Shown piece by piece: positions 1 to 11,584 of a stretch of 64,000 nt of DNA (positions within the stretch are counted from its first letter, which is position 1; every line of letters starts with the position of its first letter). The notes beneath the pieces were generated by a model. The model saw only the letters and a program-made list of their open reading frames with translations, was not told the origin of the DNA and searched no databases. Location of the stretch: the NCBI GenBank assembly GCA_028023455.1, contig JAQFVV010006198.1, positions 33,789,979-33,853,978 on the forward strand. The letters are read 5' to 3'. This DNA comes from Epiperipatus broadwayi. Its lineage: Eukaryota; Onychophora; Udeonychophora; Euonychophora; Peripatidae. Made by a program: the position numbers and the translations under genes.

Positions 1-62
1 AGATACCTTCATCCTGCAGTGGATTGATAATGGTTGATAATGATGATGATGATGATGATGAC
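1..62 (+). repeat. RTE-type LINE 3' end with (GAT)n tail (family D)
   Basis: The window opens inside the last codons of an RTE-like LINE. The reading frame ends in FILQWIDNG-like residues followed by a stop, then a run of GAT triplets. The same C-terminus and tail recur at 30826-30966 and, on the minus strand, at 31087-31357. GAT-type microsatellite tails are typical of RTE LINEs. The 5' part lies outside the window. Confidence 0.75.
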
Positions 63-2111
63 TAATCTGCTGTAATGATACAGTAATAATAGAGAATAAG
101 TCTAAAGATGTAATACAATTAAGAGCTTGTTTGAGCCATTGGTACGCTCTCTGTATTACATTTTTGTAAATACAAGCTTATAAAAGCAATGTCTTGTTAT
201 GTATGATTTGTTTTACTGATAAATCTAAAGATCTAAGGAATAGAATTGTTATATTCATTCAAGTGTCAGATAATTAGTTCATTAATCTCTTTTTAATGCG
301 TTTATCCCACTGTCGAAGTGAATAAAAGAGACAGAACCTTAGTAATGATTAGAATAACAACAAAAAACTATACTTTTTACAAATTTTTATCGTAGAAAAA
401 AAAAAGAGTAAAGAAAAAGGATGTTTTTTTTTTTAAAAAAAAAAACAAACTACATTATACTTTAATCCGATTTACAACAAAGAACTTGATTTGTAAATAC
501 TTTTTAAAAAAATATTTATTTATGTTTTAAGTTTATCTTTCTTAAACTCAGATTTGTCTCTTCAACTTTAAACAAAACTGAAATATACAAAAGGTCACTC
601 CAAGAGTTAATAATTGATGCGGTTTTGATTATTATAACAGTAAATGCTTACTTTGTGTTTTATCTCACTGTCTGGATGTTGATAAAAGAGTTTTAATTAA
701 TGTTATTAAACCTGCAGAAATAATACTTAGAAACCACCGAATGATAGCTACATTATCGAACAAGCTTTTTAAAAAAAGGTTTCACTTATTCTGTTATTAA
801 TAGACATTTACATTGAATGTGTTTTTGTTTAATTAGATTTAAATAAAATTAACGATTAGTATTAATTAATGATAAATATTTGAGTCGCAAAGTAATTTAT
901 AAAATGTTGTTTGTTTTGTAAATTAGGTTACATTGTAACAGTTGAGATTTATAATAAAGTCTTCAGTCATGAAATAATTATATACCCCCCCTCCTTTCCC
1001 CACCACTCATAAATTACTTAAAAGTTTAATGACATTCAACTATCATAATCAAATTAATCTTAAAAATTGTCTCCTCAAAGAAATAAGTGGATAAATAATT
1101 ATTATTTATTTATACATTAAGTGTGTGGTAAAGTTTCTGTATTTAAAGAAAATCCATTAACTAAAAAATAAAGTGGTTATAAATTTTATGACACATTTGA
1201 CACTAAAAAAAAATACAAAAAATGAAGTGATGTCTACTTTCGGTTTTAAAATTATGTGGGAATTAAATTTTGTATGCATAACGGTTACGTTCTTTTGCTA
1301 ACGTTAGGCTTAGTGATTAAAGCAAGAAATGTACACCCGTCTTATCCATTGCTTCTCATACTCTCAAAACAATTTGAATATTAATAGAAAACATGTTTAC
1401 TATATAATGACTAGTTTACTTATTTATTACAAATATTTAAAAGCGTAGGATGATTATGAATTATGAATAAAATGTTGTTATATGCTTCCTATGTTAGTCT
1501 ACAACGGTTTAATGGGCTAATTTTTTTCTGAAACATTCGAAATGATTCAGATTGTGTATGGCAGTGGAACCATGAGTTATAAAGTTATAAAGGCAGGGAA
1601 ATGATCTACGAATATATAAAGCACATTGTTACGTTTCATGTCATAACCTTATAATCCAGACATATTAGTACCTTAAATACTTTATAATGAATTAAATAAA
1701 CTGTTACTACATAACGTGCTAATTTAGAGATAATGCTAAAGGCAGTTTGGAGAGAGAAACTGTCACTTTTTTACTGGTGTGTATCAAGAAGATTAAAATA
1801 CGTTAAGACTATTGAATTATCTACAAACAGATATACCAATATTTTTTATTTGTTTTTCAGTTCTATCCTTCAAAAACAAAAGACAAATAAGTTTCTGAAA
1901 TTACATATTGCGGGGGGGGGGGGAGTTGTTTTGAGAGCTGATGCCAGTACTGTAGAAAGGGTGCCCAAAAATAAAAAAGAACCAATGATTAATATGTCTG
2001 TAATATAATTTTCACTATACCACTCTCACACAATATAGGGACTGTTTTCTATCTGCTTTTAACACTCCGTGGTGGAGTGTAATCTTAAACGTATGTTCAA
2101 ATATATTACTG
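63..2111. other. AT-rich intergenic stretch
   Basis: No gene is visible. There are A and T homopolymer runs, a C/T-rich patch near 985-1003, and a 12-base G run at 1912-1923. An open frame at 1733-2008 crosses the G run and shows no recognisable domain, so I do not call it a gene. Confidence 0.6.
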
Positions 2112-2209
2112 CGCTCATAACTTTGACATAAACCACTTAATGGAAGTATATTAATAATTTTTATTAGTCATTCATTAGACTAGAGATTATCACTAATAAA
2201 AATTATTAA
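2112..2209. repeat. Family N repeat with short inverted repeat
   Basis: The block around 2112-2190 is clearly related to 52800-52875: both contain a shared GGAA(G)TATATTAATAA core followed by a CATTTATTA/CATTCATTA segment. Here an 18-base perfect inverted repeat (arms 2151-2168 and 2192-2209) gives a hairpin with a 23-base loop. Confidence 0.55.
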
Positions 2210-3342
2210 AAACCAATGATATTTCAACAAGAAGATAAATTATCTGAAGAATTAAGAGCTGTAAAATATGTAGAGTGTTCAGCTCTAATGCAGAAATATC
2301 TGAAGAATTAAAGCATAATATGCTGATTATCTTCGTTATGAATCAGTGAATTATTTAATCCCAGGTTGTAGACTTCATTATGTCATACTAATTGATTAAA
2401 CTGAAAATACCTTGTTCAGTCCTTGATAGTATAGGTAGAACATAAAACAACTTTAAAATAGAACCATGAAAAAAGTCCTAAGCTTCTTGGAAGCGGCAAA
2501 GAATTTCAAGCTTTACCTGGAATTAGAATTCAAATAATAAGAATAGCAGATCAAATAATTCACCATTTAGTACAAACTGTTTTTTTTTTTAATAAATTGA
2601 TTATATTTTTTGTAAATACTCATTGTTTTACATTATTTTATTTATGTATGAACATGTAACAAAGTATTATTAATCAATTTTAATTTCTTCTTCTTTTTTG
2701 CATTGCCTTAATTATCAATTCTCTTTTTACATATTAAATTCCTTTATTATTAAACCAATGCTCATTAAAGAGGATTAAAGTTCCGAGGAAGATTGCAGGG
2801 GCAATCGAAACTGTTAACTGTCACAAAATGACTGTATGCGCATTGGTATTATTAATCTTTTTATTTGCCGTAAAGTAAAATAAGATATCCCTAATTGCAA
2901 TTATAATGTTGTTCATTTGCTGTTGGATATGATAATTTATTCTAGTTTGTAGATAATCTATCTCGTAATATAAATTAAAATGATCAGTTGGACCATTATT
3001 ATGTTGTGCTGCTTTATATATTAAAACTATAATTTTGAACAATGGTTACTTCTTATATATATTATACATATAATTGAGTTCATTTTTTATTTGAACTCCT
3101 TTTTCTATGATATTAAACATTCATTAAAAAATTTTATTTTTATTTTATTTGCTTTGACCTATTTTTATGTAGGACATTTTTAGGGTACTTTTAAGTATAC
3201 ACATACACAAGAACTTACTATGGCTGGCTTGAGCCAGTTAAAACACTGGGTGCATAAATATCATGAATCATAAATGGATAAACCTGGAGGTCACTTATAT
3301 GTATAATCGTGAGAAGCTTCATTTTAACATCAATAATATTAA
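2210..3342. other. AT-rich intergenic stretch with a family M-like core at 2784-2821
   Basis: No gene is seen. The segment 2784-2821 (GAAGATTGCAGG then CAATCGAAACTGT) resembles the central core of the palindromic family M elements at 24384-24596 and 62040-62216, so it is probably a decayed copy of one of them. Confidence 0.4.
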
Positions 3343-3493
3343 TACATATATACAAATATTTAAGCATTAAATCATTTTGACCTGGCTATTTTGAAATACG
3401 AACTCTAATGTATTTTATATATTAGTTCACAGAGGGCAGTACTGAATTTCTTAACCATGTGGAGTGATTTAATGCTTAAATATTTGTATATTT
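3343..3493. repeat. Palindromic element
   Basis: Arms of about 33 bases at 3343-3376 and 3462-3493 are inverted copies sharing TTTAAGCATTAAATCA. They flank an unrelated spacer of about 85 bases. It resembles a small MITE; no target-site duplication could be assigned. Confidence 0.5.
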
Positions 3494-4073
3494 ATTTCAG
3501 TATAGCATTATGCACTGGGATTATTTAATACATATATGTATATATTAATGTGTCTTGTTTTGTCTGCATACTTACATACATGTATAACCTATAAAATAAA
3601 ATAAAATGAAACAATAAAAGAACATATTCTTACTAAATATTATTACATTTTTATATAAAATAAATTATAATATGTTAAAAATTGTGACATATAAAAATAT
3701 AATAGTGCACAAAATGTAATAATATTTTGTAACACCAATTCAGGTTTGACATTTTCTCATTATTTTATTCCATATGTATATAAGAATGCTAGAAACTGCA
3801 GCTATGTCAATGTATGTGTGCCTGTACCAAACTATTTAAATATAATATACATGAATTATCACATGTCTTTATGTATATGTAAAAACACTTCGAGGATGAC
3901 TTATGTACAGAAGATTCAAAATGTAGAAACTAAAAAGTGGATATACAAAAACAGCATAACAATTGAAATTTGTGACACTAAAATATAAATAAAGTCATAA
4001 GATGCAGTAAATGAAAGACATATAAATTGACATCATTTTTTAATTATTATCAGTTGATTTTTGGACTAAGATT
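3494..4073. other. AT-rich intergenic stretch
   Basis: Nothing recognisable. An 80-codon open frame at 3746-3988 has no domain or codon pattern that supports a gene. Confidence 0.5.
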
Positions 4074-4195
4074 TCTCCAAGTTCAATCCAGTTTCTTCGA
4101 TTCACAACCTTTTTCAGATCATTCCAGATAACTTCATTATTTCATCTATCCATTTCGTATATGATCTTGGCCTAGATCTTTTGCAATCTTATATA
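4074..4195 (-). repeat. RTE LINE fragment (family D)
   Basis: On the minus strand this aligns with the RTE C-terminal coding block at 31087-31300 and 43600-43740 (the RWxDE ... RxRWIELGE region). It is internally diverged and lacks the terminal GAT tail, so it is a decayed internal piece. Confidence 0.6.
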
Positions 4196-4407
4196 TGTGA
4201 TGTAATATTTTGCAAATTGTGATAAATATTGCAGTAGAATCTCTTATTTGTCAAGAAGAGGATAAAAAAATGGTTTAAATACTGTGGATGCATATTTTAA
4301 TGGTTCTGAATACAGAACAAAGAAAGGAGGTGATGAATGTCAAAGAAATATATGAATATTCAAAGGAATGAGAGTTTATGATATGTAAAATGAGAATATG
4401 CTTAAAT

Positions 4408-4875
4408 CACTGAACATCACATGATCATGATTTATTATGCTTGCTCATAACTGTTATTAAAACAGGCAAACCTTTTGATACAGTAGTGCCACTCAGTGCA
4501 AGCCAGAATAATCAATGGATGCTAGAAAGCTTGTAACATAAAATCCCTATCTAGTGCCTACTCGTCCAATATTCCCAGACTAGTTTCTAGCTTGTGACTT
4601 TCATCAGTGAGGAGCTTTGGATCTGAGAGCCCTGCACCTAGATAAGGATCTAATAAACCTAGATTTTAGGATCTAATGCAACCCTCCAGCAGCCACCTTT
4701 TATATCTACTCATCCACAAAACTACGAGTCTAAAATTGAAAACTCAATATTTTCAATCTAAGCTCATTAGCTTATATAGTCATATAGATCTGAACTCAGT
4801 TCAATACCCATACATTTTGGTGTCTTTGGTTCTTTAATAACCATAACCACCACTATCCTATTAGGCAGGGTTGGT
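4408..4875. repeat. Family A element, long form
   Basis: The copy begins with the constant family A terminus (ACATCACATGATCA), then the spacer ending in GGCAAA, then the CACTCAGTGCAAGCCAGA block and the body through GGATCTGAGAGC. It continues into a longer internal part (4680-4860) shared with the copies at 23280-23465 and 56150-56340. It is followed directly by a second A copy. Confidence 0.75.
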
Positions 4876-4877
4876 AT

Positions 4878-5218
4878 TAAACCACTGAACATCACATGAT
4901 CACCATTTCTTATGCTTATTCATAACTGTTATTAAAACAGGCAAAACTCTCCATACAGTAGTGCCACTCAGTGCAAGACAAAGTAATCAATGGATTCCAG
5001 AAGGCTTGTGCATAAAATCCCTATCTAGCAACTATTCATCCAATATCCCCCAGACTAGTTTCATCAGTGAGGAGCGTTGTATCTAGGTGCAGTGCTCCTT
5101 ACTGATGAAAGCCACAAACTAGAAACTAGTTTGGTGATATTAGGTGCAGTGCATCCATTGATTACTCTGTCTTGCACTGAGTGGCATTACTGTATGGAGA
5201 GTTTTGCTTGTTTTAAGT
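4878..5218. repeat. Family A element, foldback form
   Basis: The left arm contains the constant terminus and the CACTCAGTGCAAG block. The right arm is its inverted copy, running back to GGAGAGTTTTGC at 5200-5212. The two arms meet around 5075-5110, so the unit forms an imperfect hairpin. It lies head-to-tail behind the copy at 4408, with which it shares the CACTGAACATCACATGATCA junction. Confidence 0.8.
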
Positions 5219-5632
5219 GAGACAATGCTGTTTTTTCTGTTTGCATTAACTTAATTAAGGGGGTTACTATGTTTATGGTATACAGGAGTAAGTACCCGCA
5301 AGAAGGTAAAAACATATCCTAAAAATTTTTTTAGAATATTTATTCAAAATAAAAAATTTGGAAAAGAGATCCAAATCTATATAAACTACAACAGATGTTT
5401 TTCAATCAGCTATGATTCTTATAATAGAGTACAGAGCTACAGATGTTAAATAGTTGCAGGATCTATTTAAAACTAGATATCTTAAATATGTAAATCATTG
5501 AGAATTGATTATTTTTAATTTTCCAAAGTATGTCACCCTATTTACATGTATGATCTTAAAGTATCGATAGTGCTAAATGACAATTTGCAGTAAAAAGTTA
5601 TTAACTTTCCAGATATTTTGATAATTATCAGA
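5219..5632. other. AT-rich intergenic stretch
   Basis: No gene or recognisable repeat. The 63-codon minus-strand open frame at 5542-5733 runs into the family B arm and is not credible as a gene. Confidence 0.5.
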
Positions 5633-5897
5633 TTTTCAATTGGATGGATGGTTGAAGAGTTGGAGCGTGAAGTGGATTGAAGCCTGTCCATTAAAGTATG
5701 AGGATTGGCTATCTTAATTTTATATCTGAGCACTTATAGCATATATGTGTGAAGATGGTAATTTTGACCAACTGGTTTAGCATGAAATATGTATTTTGAT
5801 GATTATTTATCTTTTCAACATGTGTTCAAGTGTATTAGTGTTATGAGCTAGTGTGGAGAGTGGTAGGTTGTGTGAAAGTCTATGCTCATATACCCTA
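5633..5897. repeat. Family B half copy (right arm)
   Basis: The segment contains the family B blocks in right-arm order: TTGAAGCCTGTCCATTAAAG, the CTATCTTAAT block, the CATATATGTGTG block, GATTATTTATCTTTTCAACA, and the terminal GTGTGAAAGTCTATGCTCAT. It ends exactly where the TIR element at 5900 begins. Confidence 0.7.
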
Positions 5898-5899
5898 TA

Positions 5900-6970
5900 C
5901 ACCTGGGTCTCTTTTTACGCGGACTAATTTAACACGATTTTGAAGTTATGCGATTCATGTTTCACTGGAAGTCGAACTCCAATATTGCACTATTACTTTA
6001 AATAATAAATTTTGCTCACTTACGTTATATTGAAAGTAATAGCACATTATTGGAATTTGACTTTCAACTTAGAAATTTCAATATTTTCAGTGCTTTATAA
6101 TAGTAAGATTTTATGCAATAATGAAATTAAAATCATGATTTCCACATTTTATGTATACACACATTAAATTTTACAAGATTATAATGTAAATTTGTTCAAA
6201 CATTGTGCGTGTTAATTTTGCATTTTAAATCACATTCTGTTTTTGCTTTTTAAAAAAGAATGTTTAATCAATTATTAATCATTTAGTGTCCGCAAGTTTA
6301 TTTTTAAAAGGTCAGTAATAGCAGTGGGCACAATTAAATTTGACAATTAAAAATTAAAATCTGATTTTTAATTGTAATTAACAATTTAAAAATTACTTAT
6401 GGCAACTTGAAATAATGTGATGTGAAATTTGATTTTTAAATGGAATTGAAAATTAAAGACAAAAATAAGAATTTAATTTTTAGTTGTTAGTTTCATAAAC
6501 AATTAATAAAATCATCATCTCAAAGATTAATTACTAATTACGTTGTCACCAGAAAACCAATGACACAACATGAGTGTGAAGTTGGCGCTAGTTGTTTGCA
6601 AACCAGCGTGTTTTTCGGCAAATAGCTATAATAATTAAAATGTGTATAAAAAATGTAAATTACTGTACTGTAAATTATGCATAAAAATATATTATTTTGA
6701 ATAAAATTAAATATTATACGTTAAAAAAAGTTTGTCTTGTATCAATTTTTTTCAAATTTGAAATTTTTTATTAGTCATATTTTATTTCCTTATTTTTTTT
6801 TTGCGCGAATTTTAAAGTAATTTTACGTTGGTGCTTTGCTTTTACACGAATTTTGAAAAATCACAGACCACATCCCCCTTTTTCAATATAATTTACATCT
6901 ATTTTTGCGCAATTTCGTTTGCGCGTGTTTTCTGAGGAACCTATCTATCGCATAAAACGAGACCCAGGTG
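5900..6970. mobile_element. 1.07 kb DNA transposon-like element with TIRs and TA flanks
   Basis: The ends are inverted copies: CACCTGGGTCTC at the left and GAGACCCAGGTG at the right, continuing into related CpG-bearing sequence (TTTTTACGCGG / CGCATAAAACGAG). Each end is flanked by TA, as expected for Tc1/mariner-superfamily insertion. The subterminal ACGCGG/GCGCGAATTTT wording recalls Tigger/pogo-type elements, but this is inference. There is no transposase frame, so it is non-autonomous or decayed. A nested inverted pair lies at about 5974-5998 and 6042-6068. Confidence 0.6.
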
Positions 6971-7296
6971 TATATTATACGATTTAAAATAAAAATAAGT
7001 GTTTATAACAAAATATCCCAAAAGAATTAATTAATATTTAATATAAAATCATATTTTCATGTAAATAGAAGCTGCATATATCTCCACAATTATCCCATTT
7101 ACTAAAGGCATTATTTTATTGCATTTGAATTATTTTTGCCGGCTTAGTATTTTTATTTAATTTGTTATTGGTGCTTGAAACTCATGGTTTTTTTAAAAAA
7201 AACTCAAATAGAGGAAATGGAATTGAATGATTTTAAGGAAAAATGATTGTGCTCAAAACTAAAAATCTCTTTCTGGAACTGAATTATTACACTTGT
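6971..7296. other. AT-rich intergenic stretch
   Basis: No gene or repeat recognised. Confidence 0.5.
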
Positions 7297-7505
7297 AAAC
7301 TCTCCATACAGTAGTGTTACCTAGTATAAGCCTTACTAACTGGTGGGTGCAAGAAGATTTGTGCATAAAATTTCTAACTAGTGCCCTACTCACCCAACAT
7401 GCCCAAACTAGTTTCTAATTTATGGCACTCATCAGGAGTCAGATCTGAGAGCTCTGCCATTAGATTTTAGAATCTAATGAAACCCTCCAAGAGCCACATT
7501 TTACC
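7297..7505. repeat. Family A element, diverged single arm
   Basis: The segment contains CTCCATACAGTAGTG, the TTGTGCATAAAAT block, the CTAGTTTCTA block and GATCTGAGAGC in the usual order, with many substitutions. The constant terminal tail is missing. It reads like an older, truncated copy. Confidence 0.65.
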
Positions 7506-7844
7506 TATTTAGTTAACTAAAAAAATATTTTTGAGATTGTATTTTATACATGCTATTTATGATGAGGGGGTTTTCTATCTACCCTTGAAATACAAATAAA
7601 AATAAATATTGCAACTGTGTAGAATCTGCTATATTTTGTTCTGAGCCCCTCTTACATACATCATACATTGCATGTAATAAGTCACATTTCATTAATAAGT
7701 TTTGTTTACAATACAAATATTTATTGGTTACTGAATTGCACATATACAGTACTTTTCAACATGCATGTTACATATTACACAAATACATTTCTATGTGTAT
7801 AGTATATGTATATAAATTAAGATTATAATATAAACAAAATAATA
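7506..7844. other. AT-rich intergenic stretch
   Basis: No gene recognised. Confidence 0.5.
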
Positions 7845-8000
7845 TTGTTCTTAATTAGTTTGCTCTAATGTTTTAAACATTGCCTGACTTTACCCACTGA
7901 AAACACACTCAGCTACAGAAAATAAAATTAATATACAGAATAAATCTTTACTTAGCCAATGTTTGAAACATTAGAACAAACTAATTACAAACGGAATAAG
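7845..8000. repeat. Family J palindromic element
   Basis: Inverted arms at about 7845-7883 and 7953-7999 share AATTAGTTTG(C/T)TCTAATG and the AACATTG(G)C block. The right arm is related to the outer arm at 15880-15936 (TTAGCCAA...TGAAA), so the same family occurs at 15643-15936. Confidence 0.55.
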
Positions 8001-8168
8001 GATAAAAACCTGAATTTTGTTAATAATAAACTGAGAAAGCACATTTACATATATATTAATTGTGTATTCATTCATTCACGTTTATTAAAATAAATAAATA
8101 AATTTACTGCATATTTTTTAAATAAAACTAGTAGATATTAAAATTGTCAAATCTGTGTTGATATATAT

Positions 8169-8723
8169 GTAATACTCAAATATTTCACACAACAATACAA
8201 AGGATCAACTCTCCCCAATATATACACAGCAGGCTGTGTATAATATAGCTTGCTCCGAAAATAATTGTCATGCATCATATTATGGAAAGATTAGGGCTTC
8301 GGTTTATACAAGACTATCATAACATAAGTATGCGTATAACGAGGCACTGGCAGACCCCTCCCATTCATCCGTTTTCACACAGCACAGAGATACAGCAGGC
8401 CATCCTTGCATTCCAGATAATTCTAGGGTGGTGTGCAGAAAGAGACACCAGTTAAGGAGGCTTATTTTATTATTTCGGACATTAATTCCATGAATAAAAG
8501 AGACCCATCCTATGCCATTTCCAAGAAATGGCAAACTTGATTTGCATAATTTTGCATTTCTCACGCTGAATATTCTGCACCACAATCTTTCATAACTTTG
8601 AAAATGAATGCTTCGCCTTTCGAAAGTACTAAGCAAAAACAAATAAATAAATATATTTTTATTTGAGAATTATTGGCATGTTATAACTGTGTGAAATATT
8701 AGCGTAAAATATTTGAGTATTAC
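8169..8723. mobile_element. TIR-bounded element of unknown family
   Basis: A perfect 17-base inverted repeat (GTAATACTCAAATATTT at 8169-8185 and its complement at 8707-8723) bounds a 555 bp unit. The interior at about 8250-8640 is visibly less AT-rich than its surroundings. Open frames of 61 codons on the plus strand and 112 codons on the minus strand (8304-8642) overlap there. I do not recognise either product. No clear target-site duplication was found. Confidence 0.45.
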
Positions 8724-8883
8724 ATAAAAGTAGTAGCTAAATATCAGATTTTCATCACAAATATGCTCTGAGCAATATCCACTTTTTTCAATAACCTTTT
8801 AGCAATCCGTTTATCAACAGACTATTGCCTTTTTAAATATTTTGATGTTTTTTAAGTCCATATTGACTTTGGAATTTATAGCC

Positions 8884-9032
8884 ACTCCTATGTTTCATTA
8901 TCCATTTCATATTATTATTATCTTTCTGACACATTATAAAAATGATACATACTCCTATGTTTCATTATCCATTTCATATTATCATTCAAACTCTTCAAAT
9001 TTTAATCTTTCTAACACATTATAAAAATGATA
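8884..9032. repeat. Two-copy direct repeat
   Basis: A unit starting ACTCCTATGTTTCATTATCC at 8884 recurs at 8951. Both copies end in ACACATTATAAAAATGATA. The second copy carries an extra segment of about 15 bases. This is a local tandem duplication of about 67 bp. Confidence 0.75.
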
Positions 9033-9289
9033 TGTACATCTTTTTTATTGCTTGAAAAAGATATTTGATAAACGCCATTAAATTTTGTAAAACTTTTAGC
9101 TTTATGCTTACAAAATATTTTATTATATGAAATACTGTATACAACAAAGCAAAGAAAAAATGTGATTTCAAAGTAAACTGAAGAAATGATATTGTTAAAA
9201 TGTGACCATGTACAGTACTTTGAAACAAAAAAACTGGCTCCTGTCTTAATATAAAATTTATTCAATTTACGAATTTTAATGTTTATATA

Positions 9290-9510
9290 AACAATGATTG
9301 CCAATTCCTTAACAAGCTTTGTGATAAATGCTTAGCTAGAGAAAGCATTTAAAATATCTCTGTCAGGATCCCCCCCCCCAAACCTCTGACCATGGTTTCA
9401 TGCTCTGGCACTCCTCAGAGAGGTGCTAGGATAGGTTCAGACACTAGATGCTTTCTCTAGCTAAGCATTTATCACAAAGCTTGTTGAGGAATTGGCAATC
9501 CTCATTGTTT
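9290..9510. repeat. Family G palindromic element
   Basis: Inverted arms of about 60 bases lie at 9290-9348 and 9448-9510. They share CTTTGTGATAAATGCTTAGC and the AGAGAAAGCAT end with very few differences. The 99-base spacer contains a C run near 9370. It is a foldback MITE candidate. Confidence 0.7.
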
Positions 9511-9612
9511 ATAACTTACAAGCTTAAGAGAATAGGGTCATGTGATCTATGATTCTTATTTTGATTAATGTTTATATTTTTTGGTTAATGATATTTTTTG
9601 GATAGTGTATAG

Positions 9613-9620
9613 TTGAAATA
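9613..9620. repeat. 8 bp target-site duplication, left copy
   Basis: TTGAAATA is repeated exactly at 10206-10213 on the other side of the hAT-like element. Confidence 0.75.
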
Positions 9621-10205
9621 TAGGGTGACCAGACTGGTTTGATCAAAAATCGGGACATAACGACCAATCATTTTTATGATATTGCATCCTTTTTTTTAAT
9701 AAAACACCATTCCTGAATATATTTATCATCGTAAGTACACTTCCTCTTTGACATGTTGACTATTATTTAGGATTACTAATATTTCTACTAATTTTATCAC
9801 TGTAGAAAATTAATATCAACAAAGAACTAGTAAAACTACACTGACAATCAAAGCAGATGCAACGCTGTTCAAATTTTAGCCTACAAAAATCCAACTGCAC
9901 ATGCTCCAAGGTGAGGTTAGATGCAAGAACACATCTATCTTGAGAACCAGCCACATAACATAATAGTGATCGTTTTGGTGTTAGAATTTGTCTGAAGTTT
10001 TTATATTACTGTAGAGACCAAAATGAACATAGAGGACCAAGTTTCTGTCATTTTTGCAATGAATTATTTATGTAAGACAAATAATAATTAAGAGTATTTG
10101 AAAATCAGACGATACAATGGGCCAGAAAAGCCATTTTGGGGACACTGGGACATCTAATCAAAAATAGGGACAAATCCTGAAAAATTGGGATGTCTGGTTA
10201 CCCTA
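9621..10205. mobile_element. hAT-like non-autonomous DNA transposon
   Basis: The ends are inverted: TAGGGTGACCAGA on the left and TCTGGTTACCCTA on the right, one mismatch. The subterminal regions are also related, with a GGGACA block near each end. An exact 8 bp duplication (TTGAAATA) flanks the 585 bp element, the length typical of hAT insertions. Only a 63-codon minus-strand frame (9763-9954) is open and it lacks a recognisable transposase motif, so the element is non-autonomous. Confidence 0.75.
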
Positions 10206-10213
10206 TTGAAATA
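10206..10213. repeat. 8 bp target-site duplication, right copy
   Basis: Exact match to 9613-9620. Confidence 0.75.
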
Positions 10214-10252
10214 GTAATTGTAATAATGGTTAAGGCTTGATAGGCTTATAAG

Positions 10253-10437
10253 TAATCATTAAAATTAGTCAACACTTTGACAATTTCACTGTCAATAACA
10301 ATCTCAATTTGTTGTCAAAGCAGCCTCATTTTAACAATTTAAAGGGGATTTATTGTTAAAAGGAGATTACCTTGACAACAGATTGAGATTGTTATTAATA
10401 TTGGAATTGTCTAAATATTGACTGATTATAATGATTA
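10253..10437. repeat. Family H palindromic element
   Basis: The left half (TAATCATT..., ATAACAATCTCAA, TTGTTGTCAA) is the inverted copy of the right half (TTGACAACA, TTGAGATTGTTAT, ...AATGATTA). The AATCTCAA(T)...GTTG(T/C)CAA(A/G)GCA block recurs as half copies at 25677 and 26001. Confidence 0.65.
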
Positions 10438-10919
10438 ATTGAAATAGTATATACTGATATAGTGTATTACTGAATATGAAATCAATATGTATAAACATTT
10501 CATTGTTCTTTGCACATATCAACCATTCTGAAATTTCTGTAATCTAAGAATTTTGATGAGGATTGAATTAATCTCAAACTAGCTATGTAAATGACAAAAA
10601 AAGATGAATAGAGATGTTGAAACACAAACTTCACAATAAAGATGAATGAATATACTGTAAAGGGCAATGAGATTTTGGGAAACATACTGATTATGAAACA
10701 TTTTTAATGTGACATTCAGTTAGCTTTAGAACAGTAGATGCAAATAATAGATATGGGTGTAGATTTTTCTCCTACAATGCTTGGTGACTACATTCAATCT
10801 ACCATTATTACCTTCTTTCTCACAAGGCTGAATCAATAAAGGCTATAAAACCCCTAAACAAGTAAATTTGAAGATTTATGTAGAAAAATGGGATTCATCA
10901 TAGTAGTAATACAACCTAT
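10438..10919. other. AT-rich intergenic stretch
   Basis: No gene or repeat recognised. Confidence 0.5.
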
Positions 10920-11013
10920 TTTACAAACTCAACGTGTAATCGAAAACCTCTTACTATGACAGATTATTTACAAACTCAACGTGTAATCGAAAACCTCTTA
11001 CTATGACAGATTT
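10920..11013. repeat. 47 bp perfect tandem duplication
   Basis: The unit starting TTTACAAACTCAACGTGTAA at 10920 is repeated immediately at 10967 with one terminal difference. Near-identity suggests a recent slippage or repair event. Confidence 0.9.
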
Positions 11014-11197
11014 CTTTTGGTACATTATTTTCTCTTTAAAATATTTTGTAAATTTTTTTTTTTTTTTTACATAATTAAAAAGTGAAGAAAATTAAATGGC
11101 ACCTGTGGTCTTCCTGTTTGATGTAAGGGACAGATTTGATTTGGGACTACTGTATTTTAAAATGAGAAGACATGGATGGATGAAATGCACATAATTC

Positions 11198-11209
11198 AAC
11201 TTATAGCAT
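11198..11209. repeat. 12 bp target-site duplication, left copy
   Basis: AACTTATAGCAT, matched by AACATATAGCAT at 11573-11584 (one mismatch). Confidence 0.65.
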
Positions 11210-11572
11210 TAAAACAGCAATAACTCTCCATAAGTAGTACCACTCAGTGCAAGCCAGAGTAATCAATGGATGCCAGAAGGTTTGTACATAAAATCCATAT
11301 CTAGTGCCTACTCAGCCAATCTTCCCAGACTAGTTTCTAGCTTGTGGCTTTCATCAGTAAGGAGCCTTGGATCTGAGAGCACTGCACCTATATCTAACTA
11401 GTCTGGAGGTATTGGATGAGTAGGCACTAGATATGGATTTTACCCACAAGTCTTTTTGGCATCCATTGATTACTCTAGCTTGCACTGAGTGGCACTACTC
11501 TATGGAGAGTTTTGCCTGTTTTAATAACAGTTATGAAAAAGCATAAGAAATGGTGATCATGTGATGTTTAGT
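11210..11572 (+). mobile_element. Family A element, full foldback form with duplication
   Basis: The left arm starts near CTCCATA with CACTCAGTGCAAGCCAGAG and runs to GCACTGCACCTA. The right arm is the inverted copy, ending GGAGAGTTTTGCC. It is followed by the constant tail AACAGTTATG...AAGCATAAGAAA and GGTGATCATGTGATG. The unit is bordered by a 12 bp direct repeat with one mismatch. I orient it plus because the constant tail is taken as the 3' end, by analogy with LINE-mobilised retroposons. Confidence 0.75.
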
Positions 11573-11584
11573 AACATATAGCAT
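11573..11584. repeat. 12 bp target-site duplication, right copy
   Basis: Partner of 11198-11209. Confidence 0.65.

Noticed and set aside
1733-2008. 91-codon frame
   Set aside because: Crosses a 12-base G run in AT-rich DNA; no domain recognised.
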